27,340 nt of DNA from RGDT01 sp964630925 (lineage in GTDB: Bacteria > Planctomycetota > Planctomycetia > Gemmatales > Gemmataceae). The notes below the pieces were generated by a model. The model had not been told where the DNA came from. It was given only the letters and a program-made list of their open reading frames with translations, and ran no database searches. The position numbers and the translations under genes were made by a program. The DNA lies in NCBI GenBank assembly GCA_964630925.1, contig CAZVZK010000141.1, positions 1 to 27,340 of the forward strand, in the 5' to 3' direction. Below, one piece after another: positions 9,201-16,342 of this stretch (position 1 is its first letter; each line of letters starts with the position of its first letter).

Positions 9201-9941
9201 GAGGGGACGTGGAGGCTGGCCAAGCCCGCGAGCGCCGACGCCGACCACGACGCCCTGGAGGGCTTCCTCAACAACCTCGCCCGCCTCCGCGCCGACGAAT
9301 TCGTCGCCGACAAGCCCGACGCCGCCGCGATGAAGAAGTACGGCCTCGACAGGCCCGCCGCGGCGTGGAGCTTCACCTCCGGCGGCAAGGAGGCGTTGTG
9401 GCTGGCCGTGGGCGCCGAGGAGCCGGACGGCAAGCGACGTTACGCCCGCATCACCGGCAAGGACCTCGTCTTCCTGCTCGACGCCAAGCTGTCGGCGCAG
9501 GCCGTCGCGGAGTACCGCCCGCGCACGGTGTTCAAGACCGAGATCGACCCGGCCCAGATCGAGGAGGTCCGCTTCGGCTACGCCGAGGGCGCCTTCACCC
9601 TCAAGAAGGCCGACGGCGAGTGGAGGTTCGAAGGCAAGCCGGGCGTGAAGGTGAACACGGCGGCGCTGACCGACGCCCTGTCGGTCCTCCGTGGCCTGAA
9701 GCTGGAGCGCTACGTCGTCGACACCGGCGCCGACATGAAGCTCTACGGCCTGGACCCGGTGACGCTGACGCTGGAGGTGACGACGCCGGGCGGCAAGCAG
9801 ACGCTGCTCATCGGCGGAGAGCAGGGCGGAGTCCGCCGGCGCTACGCCAGGCAGCCGGGCAAGGACACGGCGGTCTTCGTCCTCGGCGCCGCGGACAGCT
9901 TCAAGCTCGCCCGCACGATGGCCGACCTGACCGCCAAGTGA
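6285..9941 (+). CDS. Giant multi-module DUF4340 protein
   Basis: This 1218-residue protein starts with a hydrophobic signal or anchor (LGLIALAACAVAAALVTGDL), so most of it should lie outside the cytoplasm. DUF4340 proteins commonly follow GldG-like genes and are thought to belong to the same envelope complex. Here the module recurs about eight times. Each unit has a Trp-led strand (for example VWRMPG, WELSYPI, DWKIVEP, DWALTAP, GWEVAG, AWEITKP, TWRLAKP, EWRFEG), a helix with leucines, and usually an F/YGLDxP motif (FGLDSP, FGLDKP, FGLDTP, YGLDRP, YGLDPV) followed by a glycine-bearing strand. Such length suggests a long repeat rod or scaffold. The ATG at 6285 has a weak GGAGCGA upstream. It is the last gene of the ABC cluster; a large palindrome follows 9 bases after its stop. 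Confidence 0.85.
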   Translation: MNIKTTLGLIALAACAVAAALVTGDLVDPFGYVKPPVKPDAAAQTSLALPAASSLTAVTIDRKGEKAELTKGKDGVWRMPGNWPTKPAAVRQLLDALGGLSSRFAPQRPERWSDFGLDSPAVKVTLTPADGKPVVLDLAEAPADLTRFDRPTYLRIDTGNEMWQLAPGLVALLSRPADYYLQRRIFPSTRELKEEGAVSRVSRLDAKALTVEEKGEVRFAIRKTPSGWELSYPIRDALDPAARDRLLEAAADLWAEKFVDAPKDFLPERTITARGGDGQPVILDIGPDLPGSGRPPIPPLPGMPPEEKEKKRAVARLRGFSRFFEIDSTGLASLSPDVQSLREGQLARFKSDDARELTILTSKGKIVLRNDPKPKAAPDDPAPPADWKIVEPIKAPADSPAVDRVVSALSSLNAVDRDAGQKAEFGAAVAMLGVDPITAAWLLGADRAAAVTGTASPGATLTVKVTEGPDKQKKDRTITVRLGRHDPDAKKLFATSGDWPRVNEIGDELAGLVLNKGAIDFRGKKLLDGHSSDLKSVKVERLDLSPLVGVGSGPLAAAALAAINQTGSLTLERNPSGDWALTAPVKAPADQIRAADLASKLAGLELLAWVADRAEPGAFGFATPAIKATFAYDGNKQPARTLIVGAPRPEGGYYAKIEDAPEVFALSKETADVLGRGSLAYRPTELWALAIGDEPVEFTIRRAGQPDFKVVRKGEGWEVAGAFTVAAPKEVADALVSALRSPRAESYLAHEAAADAFGLDKPRIVVTVKTKMAKEHSLSLGEGKAARLGKGPAVFTVADEVVKAADQSALDFLDKALFKFDPAAVTSIVRTAGAETFEAAKKDDAWEITKPSAQPGDDQKLPALFRQIAGLRAEKFVAYAPTDLKPFGLDTPSATVTIKPGDVVLNIGSELPGGARHAQVKGSPAVAVLAAADVKRLLANPLSFRDHMLARLPDADEASLTAGERKATFAKPEGTWRLAKPASADADHDALEGFLNNLARLRADEFVADKPDAAAMKKYGLDRPAAAWSFTSGGKEALWLAVGAEEPDGKRRYARITGKDLVFLLDAKLSAQAVAEYRPRTVFKTEIDPAQIEEVRFGYAEGAFTLKKADGEWRFEGKPGVKVNTAALTDALSVLRGLKLERYVVDTGADMKLYGLDPVTLTLEVTTPGGKQTLLIGGEQGGVRRRYARQPGKDTAVFVLGAADSFKLARTMADLTAK

Positions 9942-9950
9942 TCAGAGAAA

Positions 9951-10084
9951 GCATACCACGAAACACACGGAAGACACGAAAAAGAAGACAAGACAAAAGA
10001 GGCAGAAGAGAGACTCTTCCTGCTTGACACCTACTTTACTTCTCTGTCTTCTTTTTCGTGTCTTCCGTGTGTTTCGTGGTATGC
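9951..10084. repeat. 134-nt palindrome with 40-bp perfect arms (period-9 repeats)
   Basis: Positions 9951-9990 are the exact reverse complement of 10045-10084. The 54-nt centre holds a further imperfect stem (GCAGAAGAG against CTCTTCCTGC). Each arm is itself a degenerate 9-base repeat (cacgaaaca, cacggaaga, cacgaaaaa). AT content is far above the surrounding genes. The element fills most of the gap between the DUF4340 and TPR-CHAT genes and ends 32 bases before the next start codon. In my recollection, arms of this type occur dispersed in intergenic regions of many environmental bacteria; copy number in this genome is not visible here. Confidence 0.95.
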
Positions 10085-10116
10085 CTTCTTCCTGCCTGCC
10101 CGGATGAGGTGAAGCC

Positions 10117-13100
10117 ATGCTCGCCCTGCTCCTCGCGTTCGCCGCCGGCCCGCCCGGCGAACAGTGGCACCCCCCCGGCTGGAAGGCCGAGGCCGAACGC
10201 CTCACGCGCGGCTTCGTCCAGTCGCGCAACGCCGGCCGCCTCGCCGACGCCCTGCGCCTGCTCGATCACGCCGCCGCCCGCGAGCGCGCCGTGTACGGCG
10301 ACCTCCACGACGAGGCCGTCGGCTCCTCCGTCTCCCGCGTGATGCTCCTCCAGCGCATGGGCCGCTTCACCGACGCCCTGTCGGAGCAGGAGAAGGTGGC
10401 CCGCCTCCAGGCCGGCATGCACGGGGCCGCATCGTGGCAGGCGTCCGGCGCGCGGCTGGAGCTGGCGCACTGCCGCAGGCTGGCGGCGCTGGAGGGCGAC
10501 GAGCGCCGCGACGCCCACCGCGCCGAGGAGGCCCTCCGCGCCGCCGAGAACCTCCAGAACGTCGAGGAGTGGAAGGCGGCCCTGCCGGCGGCGCGCGCGG
10601 CCCTGGACAGGTGGGAGGCCCTCGTGAAGCCGCCCCACCCGCGTCTGGCGCTTGCCCTGTTCACCCTCGGCAGCGCCCACCACGGGCTGAACGAGCCGAA
10701 GCGGGCCGTCCCGCTGCTGGGGCGCGCCGCGGCCATGTGGGAGCGTCTGCTGGGGCGGAGGTGCCCGGAGGTGGCCCAGTGCCTCGAGCTGATCGGCGAG
10801 GCGTACCACGACGCCGACGACCTGGGCCGCGCCGAGAAGGCGTACCGCCAGACGCTGGCGGTGCTGGAGGCGTGCCACGGCAAGGACAGCTTCCCGACGG
10901 CGGCGGCCCTGAGCAATCTGAGCCACCTGATGGGCGACCTGAACCGGCGGGCCGAGGCACGCCGGCTCATGGAACGCGCCTTCGCCATCACGGAGCGATC
11001 GAAGGGCGAACGCCACCCCGCCAGCCTCCAGCGCATGAACAGCCTGGCCATGATGGAGTCGCGGCACGGCGACATGGCACGCGGGCTGGCGCTGATGGAG
11101 CGCGTCGTCTCCCTCGCCGGCGGGCTGTACCACGCCGGCCATCCGACGCGGGCGCTGTACCTCAACAACCTGGGCATGATGCTTTCGGGCAGAGACGAGT
11201 TCGCCCGCGCCCGCCCCATGTTGGAGGAGGCCCTCGCCATCCGCCGCCGCGCCCTCGGCGACACCCACCCCTGGACGACCTCGACGATGAACAACCTGGC
11301 CCTGGCGCTCCAGTACCAGGGGCACTTCCCCGAGGCGCTGCGCCTCCTGCTCGCCGTGCGCGAGGCGGAGGAGGCGTCGCTCGGCCCGTGGCACACGGAC
11401 TACGCCTCGACGCTGAACAACCTGGGCCGCCTCTACGCCGACATGGGCGAATTCGTGAGGGCCGACGAGCTGGTCCGGCGGGCCGAGGCCATCCGCCGCA
11501 AGGCCCGCGGCCCGCACCACCCCGACGTGCTCCTCTCGATGCGGACGCGGGCCTCCCTGCTGATCCAGTTCGGCCGCCCCGGCAAGGCGCTGGAGCTGGC
11601 CGCCGAGACGCTGCGCCTCACCGAACGCGTGCTCGGCCGCGACGACCCGGAGTCGCTCATCTGCGCCAACCAGCTGGCGCTGGCCTACTACAAGGTGGGC
11701 GACGCCCGCCGCGCCGTGAAGCTGTACGAGGCCCACATCCCGCGCTCGGAGGCGATACGCGGCGCCGGCCACCCGGAGCACCTCACCGCCCTGCACAACC
11801 AGGGCCTGGCCCTGCTGGGCTCGGGCGACGTCGACCGCGCCCTCAACGTCCTCTCCCGCGTCCGCCACCTCCGCGAGAAGCGGCTCCTGCCCTGGCACTG
11901 GCACTACACCTCGACGCTGCACGCCGAGGCCAAGGCCCACCTGCTCCGCGGCGACCCGGAGAACGCCTTCCGCGTCGAGGGCCGCGCCCTGCGCCTGGCG
12001 CGGGCCGGCATCGAGGCGTCGGGCGCGCTCCAGTCCGAGCGGCAGCAGATGGACGCGGCCGGCTTCCTCAACAGCCACGTCGACCTCTACCTGACGCTGG
12101 CGGAGACGCGGCCCGCGTCCGACGACGTCTACGAGGCCGTGCTGCCGGTCAAGGGCATGCTCGTGCAGAGGCAGCTGCGGCAGCGCCGCACCCGGCACGC
12201 GGCCGGCCCGGAGGCGGCCGCGCTGCTGCGCCGGCTCGAGGACACCGACCGCGAGCTCGCACGCCTCTCGCTGGCGACGCCCGAGGGGGACGACCCGTCC
12301 GCCCTGCTGAACTCGTTCGACCGGCTGGCCGCCCGCAAGGACGAGCTGGAGCAGGCCCTCGCCCTCCGCGGCGCGCCGCCCTCGGCCCTGCTGCCGCGCC
12401 CCGAGGGGATCCGCCGCGCCCTGCCGAAGGGGGCGGCCCTGCTCGACTTCTACCTGTACGAACGGGTTGGCCGCCGCCGGGGCGAGCTGCGGCTGGGGTG
12501 CTTCGTCGTCCGGCCAGGCCGCCCGGCGAGGTTCGTCCCGTTGGGGCCGGCCCTCCCGGTCCACGACGCCGCCGTCGCCTGGCGCGAGGCGATCACGTCG
12601 GGCAAGGCCGGGCCACGCTCCGGCGCCGAGGCGGCCCGGCTGGTGTGGGCGCCGTTGCAGAAGCACCTGGCGGGCGTCACGTCGGCCCTGGTCAGCCCGG
12701 ACGGCCCCCTGTGCCACCTGCCGTTCGCCGCGCTGCCGGGGGCCAAGGCCGACTACCTGATCGAGGAGATGGCGGTGCTGGCGCTGCCCGTCCCCGCGCT
12801 GCTCGCCGCGTCCGGGCCCCGTCCCGCGGGGGGCCCCTCGCTCCTGCTGCTCGGGGACGTGGACTTCGGCGCGGAGCGGCCGCCGGCGGGCGAGGCCGCC
12901 ACGCTGCGCCGGCGCGGGCTGTTCGACGCGTGGGCGGCGCTACCCGGCACACGCGCCGAGGCGGAGGCGGTGCGCCGCCTGTTCAACGCCCGGTTCCCCG
13001 ACGCGGCGCTGACCGAGCTGACCGGGCCGAGGGCCACCAGGGCCGCGGCCGCCGCCGGCCTCCCCCGGCATAGGTATCTGCACCTGGCCACCCACGGCTT

Positions 13101-13689
13101 CTTCGCGCGCGCCGACGGCGCCGGACCGGTGCGTTCGCTGCCCGGCTACTCGGCGCTGTGGCACCCGTCGCTGCTGTCCGGCCTGGTCCTGTCGGGCGCC
13201 AACCGCGGCGACGGCGAGACGGGGCTACTGACGGCGCTGGAGGTCTCCAACCTCGACCTGTCCGGCGTCGAGCTGGCGGTCCTGAGCGCCTGCGAGACGG
13301 CGATGGGCAAGGTGCAGGCCGGCGAGGGGACGCTCGGCCTGCAGCGCGCCTTCCAGATCGCCGGCGCCCGGGCCACCGTCACCAGCCTGTGGTCGGTGAG
13401 CGACGCCGCCACGGCCCTCCTCATGGAGGAGTTCTACTCCCGCCTCTGGGGCAAGGAGAAGTTAACCCCCGCCGAGGCGCTGCGTCAGGCGCAGCTCTTC
13501 GTCCTGAAGAGCCCCGGGACGGTCGCGGAGTACCAGGGGCGCCTCCTGAAGTCCCTCCCCGCCGCCGAGCGCGGCCGGCTGCGGGGCGCCGGCAAGGACG
13601 CCCTGCCGCTGCCCCCGGCGGGCAAGGAGGGGCCACGCTCGCCGATTGCGTGGTGGGCGGCGTTCGTGCTGTCCGGCGACGGCGGGTGA
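10117..13689 (+). CDS. TPR-CHAT (caspase-like) protein
   Basis: This 1190-residue protein has a short hydrophobic N-terminus (MLALLLAFAAG), a long TPR array and a C-terminal CHAT peptidase domain. The TPRs are the 42-residue kinesin-light-chain type, roughly residues 60-600, seen in repeats such as STLNNLGRLYADMGEFVRAD and LALAYYKVGDARRAVKLYE. CHAT spans about 870-1185 and retains the caspase-like dyad: His993 in LHLATHGFF and Cys1059 in LSACETAMG, followed by GEGTLGLQRAFQIAGA and VTSLWSVSD. Both residues are present, so the peptidase is probably active. GAGGTGA lies just upstream of the ATG at 10117. Planctomycetes carry many such proteins, usually with unknown substrates. No Cas gene or recognisable toxin lies nearby, so a link to CRISPR-associated TPR-CHAT proteases is not supported. 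The stop lies 6 bases from a dehydrogenase gene fragment on the other strand. Confidence 0.92.
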   Translation: MLALLLAFAAGPPGEQWHPPGWKAEAERLTRGFVQSRNAGRLADALRLLDHAAARERAVYGDLHDEAVGSSVSRVMLLQRMGRFTDALSEQEKVARLQAGMHGAASWQASGARLELAHCRRLAALEGDERRDAHRAEEALRAAENLQNVEEWKAALPAARAALDRWEALVKPPHPRLALALFTLGSAHHGLNEPKRAVPLLGRAAAMWERLLGRRCPEVAQCLELIGEAYHDADDLGRAEKAYRQTLAVLEACHGKDSFPTAAALSNLSHLMGDLNRRAEARRLMERAFAITERSKGERHPASLQRMNSLAMMESRHGDMARGLALMERVVSLAGGLYHAGHPTRALYLNNLGMMLSGRDEFARARPMLEEALAIRRRALGDTHPWTTSTMNNLALALQYQGHFPEALRLLLAVREAEEASLGPWHTDYASTLNNLGRLYADMGEFVRADELVRRAEAIRRKARGPHHPDVLLSMRTRASLLIQFGRPGKALELAAETLRLTERVLGRDDPESLICANQLALAYYKVGDARRAVKLYEAHIPRSEAIRGAGHPEHLTALHNQGLALLGSGDVDRALNVLSRVRHLREKRLLPWHWHYTSTLHAEAKAHLLRGDPENAFRVEGRALRLARAGIEASGALQSERQQMDAAGFLNSHVDLYLTLAETRPASDDVYEAVLPVKGMLVQRQLRQRRTRHAAGPEAAALLRRLEDTDRELARLSLATPEGDDPSALLNSFDRLAARKDELEQALALRGAPPSALLPRPEGIRRALPKGAALLDFYLYERVGRRRGELRLGCFVVRPGRPARFVPLGPALPVHDAAVAWREAITSGKAGPRSGAEAARLVWAPLQKHLAGVTSALVSPDGPLCHLPFAALPGAKADYLIEEMAVLALPVPALLAASGPRPAGGPSLLLLGDVDFGAERPPAGEAATLRRRGLFDAWAALPGTRAEAEAVRRLFNARFPDAALTELTGPRATRAAAAAGLPRHRYLHLATHGFFARADGAGPVRSLPGYSALWHPSLLSGLVLSGANRGDGETGLLTALEVSNLDLSGVELAVLSACETAMGKVQAGEGTLGLQRAFQIAGARATVTSLWSVSDAATALLMEEFYSRLWGKEKLTPAEALRQAQLFVLKSPGTVAEYQGRLLKSLPAAERGRLRGAGKDALPLPPAGKEGPRSPIAWWAAFVLSGDGG

Positions 13690-13695
13690 CGCGCC

Positions 13696-13852
13696 TCACC
13701 GCACCACCGCACGCGGATTCGTCAGGCAGTGCAGGTTCACCGGGATGCGCACCGGCTCGCCCTCGATGACGCGCCGCGCCTCCCTCGCCCCCTTCACCCG
13801 CATCTCGTCGAACGCCTCCACCGGGTAGAACGCCGTGTGCGGCGTCAGCAGC
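13696..13852 (-). pseudogene. 3'-end fragment of a D-2-hydroxyacid dehydrogenase gene
   Basis: This 157-bp segment matches 17135-17291, the 3' end of the intact dehydrogenase gene, with 8 differences by my hand alignment (about 95% identity) and no gaps. It encodes the last 51 residues in the same frame, including LTPHTAFY with the catalytic His, and ends with TGA instead of TAG. The cofactor domain and any start codon are absent, so it cannot make an enzyme. The match stops abruptly at 13852. It is in direct orientation with the intact copy, so the two flank the kinase region as direct repeats. Confidence 0.93.
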
Positions 13853-14207
13853 TACCGCACCCGCACCGGGCAGGCGGCCTGTGCGCCTGGGGCAGGTGGA
13901 TGGCAAGGGCGGATTCCGAGCCGGTCAACGCCCCGAGAGCGGCCCCTCGCCCCCGGCGCGGGGGCGTCGTGGCCCCTGGGCGTGGCTGCCTGTGTGCTCT
14001 CGCTGGCCTCGTCCCCACGGGAACGGCCGAGCGGCACGAAGGACGCCGTGGGCGTGGTGTAGCCGGGCCGGCGTTTCGGTGCTGAAAACGGTTGTGCACC
14101 TCACAGCGGGGCCTTACCATACCGTTGGCTGGCAATCACGAGGTGAGGCCTACCCCTGGCGCATCTCCTCTTCGTCTCACCGTGCTCCTTCAAGGGACAG
14201 GTGGCCC
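13853..14207. other. Noncoding leader of the kinase gene
   Basis: No gene is supported in these 355 bases. They run from the broken end of the dehydrogenase fragment to the kinase start. Positions 13905-13966 form the left copy of a divergent direct repeat found again at 17019-17081. The kinase promoter is expected between about 14050 and 14190; TTGTGC at 14092 and TACCAT at 14115 have 17-bp spacing but match consensus poorly. Confidence 0.5.
13905..13966. repeat. Inner direct repeat, left copy
   Basis: Starting at AAGGGCGGATTCCGAGCC, this segment aligns with 17019-17081 over about 62 bases with roughly 11 mismatches and one gap (about 80% identity). Both copies read in the same direction and each lies about 52 bases inside a dehydrogenase repeat. 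Confidence 0.65.
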
Positions 14208-16055
14208 ATGTCAGAAATCCCCCCAGGTTCTGGACAGACCGGGAGCCCACCTCACACCACGCGGAGCCTCGACCCGCCGGGCCAGCGGGTCGAGGACGCC
14301 TCGACGGTGGAAGGGCCCTCGGGGGGCCCCCTCGAGGGCGGCCGTCTGGCCGAACCTGACCTCGCGCGCCGTTCGGAGGGCGGTCCTGGGCACCAGCGTG
14401 GCATCTCCGTGGCCCAACCAAAGGCCCACGAGACGGAATCGGCGGGCCCCGCGGCGGCCAACGAATGCCCGCCCCCGCCGACAGCCATCGACCGGTTCGA
14501 GGTCGTGGAAGAGCTGGGCCGAGGTGGGTTCGGGGTGGTCTACCGTTGCTGGGACCCTCTGTTGAAAGTACACGTCGCGGTCAAGGCCCCACGGCCCGAC
14601 CGCGACTTCTCGCAGGCCCAGATTGACGACTTCATCGACGAGGCCAGCAAGGCGACCAGGCTCCGCGGCACCCCGAACGTCGTACAGGTGCGGGACGCCC
14701 AAAAACGTGGCCTGGATTCGTTCATCGTCTCCGACCTGATCGCGGGCGGTAGCCTGGCGGGGCGGATGGCGGGCGGCGGCCGCTACACCCCGGAAGAGGC
14801 GGCCCGGCTCGTGGCCACGCTGGCCGACGCGCTACACCAGGCGCACAGGAAGGACATGGTCCACAGGGACATCAAGCCCGGCAACATCCTGCTGGACGAG
14901 AAGGGCACGCCCTACCTCGCGGACTTCGGGATGGCCGCGACGGAGGACGAGCAATACCGGGAAGGCCCCGGGGTACGGGGCACGCCCGCCTACCTCTCCC
15001 CTGAGCAGGCGCGGGGCGACAGTCACCTGGCCGGGCCGAGGTCGGACGTGTTCGCCCTGGGCATCGTGCTCTACCAACTGCTGACGGGCAAGCGCCCGTT
15101 CGATGGGACGACCACGGGGGAAGTCATCGAGAAGATCCGGAGCCCCGGCCCGCCGCGGATGTCGGTCCGGCAGATCAACGAGGAGGTGCCGGAGGGGCTG
15201 GAGGCCGTTTGCCTGAAGTGCCTCCGCAAGAACGCCGAGGAGCGCTACGCGACGGCGCACGACCTGGCGGCGGATCTGAGGCGGTGTATTCAACCCCCGC
15301 GGCGGGGCCTGCTGGTGCCGGCGTTGCTCGTCGGGGCCGCGGCCTGCCTGGCCGTACTGATCGGGGTGTCCGCCCGGGGCCCGGCCGGGGAAGATCAACA
15401 GGGCAAGGGCGGGAGGGACGGGGGGGCGAAGAAGGCGGCGGCCCCGGAGGTAGAAGACGGCTGGCAGAACCTGCTCGCCCGCAAGCCGATCAAGGTGGTC
15501 TGGCCGCCCGTGCGGACCGCCGCCCTGGAGTGGGACGAGGAAGAAAGGTCAATGAAGCTGGCCACGACGGCGGCCGCCCTGGTGAAGATCGGCGACGTGA
15601 AGGGCCCCGGCTTTCGCCTCCAGGCGACCATCCACGGGCTGGAATCGGCGGATTCGATCTCCTTCTATTTCGGGTATCGCCACGAGCAGGTCCGTGACAC
15701 CCAGGCGGCCCGGTATCAACTGTTCACGATACGGCGGGGCGACAAGGGGGGCCTCACGGTGGTCCGGTCCCATCCCTTCGACAACGTCGGTTTAGGTGCA
15801 GGGAACCCATCCGGCGCGCCCGTGGCGATTGGCCATCTGCCGCGCCATCCGGCCGGCGTCGGCCCGTGCAAGATCGAGCTGGGCTTCGACAAGACCGGGC
15901 TTCGGGAGCTGCGCCTGCAAGGAGAATTGGTCCCTGGCCTCACGGCGGCGAACGCAAGACTCCAGCCGCGGGACCATGTCGGCCCCTGTGGCCTTTTTGT
16001 CCGGAATGCCAACGTCGTGGTCGAGTGGGCCCGCTTGAAGCCCGCCGAGGACTGA
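14208..16055 (+). CDS. Transmembrane serine/threonine protein kinase
   Basis: The gene encodes 615 residues. Residues 1-95 are Pro/Gly-rich and probably disordered. The kinase domain (about 98-360) has the glycine loop LGRGGFGVVYR (103-113), Lys126 in VAVK, HRDIKPGN (219-226), DFG (239-241), GTPAYLSPEQARG and DVFALGIVLYQLLTGKRPF, so it should be active. One hydrophobic helix follows (about 368-389). The remaining C-terminal part, about 440-615, is extracytoplasmic and ends in LFVRNANVVVEWARLKP; it resembles a jelly-roll or DUF1080-like sensor, but this is uncertain. AGGTGG precedes the ATG at 14208; an in-frame extension to 13881 has no such signal and repeats intergenic sequence. Codon use is less C-ending than in the ABC cluster. 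The kinase is the main gene of a repeat-flanked insert and may act with the Gly-rich secreted protein downstream. Confidence 0.92.
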   Translation: MSEIPPGSGQTGSPPHTTRSLDPPGQRVEDASTVEGPSGGPLEGGRLAEPDLARRSEGGPGHQRGISVAQPKAHETESAGPAAANECPPPPTAIDRFEVVEELGRGGFGVVYRCWDPLLKVHVAVKAPRPDRDFSQAQIDDFIDEASKATRLRGTPNVVQVRDAQKRGLDSFIVSDLIAGGSLAGRMAGGGRYTPEEAARLVATLADALHQAHRKDMVHRDIKPGNILLDEKGTPYLADFGMAATEDEQYREGPGVRGTPAYLSPEQARGDSHLAGPRSDVFALGIVLYQLLTGKRPFDGTTTGEVIEKIRSPGPPRMSVRQINEEVPEGLEAVCLKCLRKNAEERYATAHDLAADLRRCIQPPRRGLLVPALLVGAAACLAVLIGVSARGPAGEDQQGKGGRDGGAKKAAAPEVEDGWQNLLARKPIKVVWPPVRTAALEWDEEERSMKLATTAAALVKIGDVKGPGFRLQATIHGLESADSISFYFGYRHEQVRDTQAARYQLFTIRRGDKGGLTVVRSHPFDNVGLGAGNPSGAPVAIGHLPRHPAGVGPCKIELGFDKTGLRELRLQGELVPGLTAANARLQPRDHVGPCGLFVRNANVVVEWARLKPAED

Positions 16056-16137
16056 ACGCCCGGCGGAGGTCTCGTCAGCGGGGAGAATAGATAAGCCAGG
16101 AAAGCTGGCCAGCGTGGGCCGTTCACATAGGTTAGGA

Positions 16138-16164
16138 GGTTGGATGGGAACCCTCCCTCCAACC
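16138..16164. terminator. Hairpin after kinase gene
   Basis: GGTTGGA at 16138 plus GGGA pairs with TCCC and TCCAACC ending at 16164, giving an 11-bp stem with one bulged T and a 4-nt loop, 83 bases past the kinase stop. No T run follows, so it is at best an incomplete terminator. Confidence 0.45.
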
Positions 16165-16342
16165 CGCGGGCGTTGTTCGCTCGGGCTCGTGGCGCGTGGC
16201 CACGGGCCAACGCGTGGCCTGGGCCCAAGCCCATCGCCCCATCCATCGAGCCGAACCACGGCCTTCGGGCCATTCACTGCTTTCTGCCGCCCGCCCCGGA
16301 GGCGGTGCGGATGGAAGGCCGTTCCGTTCGAGGAGGTGTGTC

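Noticed and set aside
10036..12717. 893-residue minus-strand frame opposite the TPR-CHAT gene
   Set aside because: It is an antisense shadow of a gene with clear TPR and CHAT motifs; its C-terminal Thr/Lys-rich tail is just translation of the palindrome arm.
10117..13689. Type III-E CRISPR-associated TPR-CHAT (craspase-like) role
   Set aside because: No Cas gene, repeat array or known target protein is in the window; generic planctomycete TPR-CHAT proteins are common.
14092..14120. Sigma-70-like promoter TTGTGC with TACCAT at 17-bp spacing
   Set aside because: Only three and four of six bases match; chance matches this good are common, so it is not listed as a feature.
13881..14207. In-frame N-terminal extension of the kinase
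   Set aside because: It has no ribosome binding site, contains the inner repeat sequence, and the ATG at 14208 has good spacing to AGGTGG.
16165..16270. Further palindrome in the GC-rich stretch before the Gly-rich gene
   Set aside because: Words such as CGCGTGGCC recur, but no long arm pair survived checking by hand.
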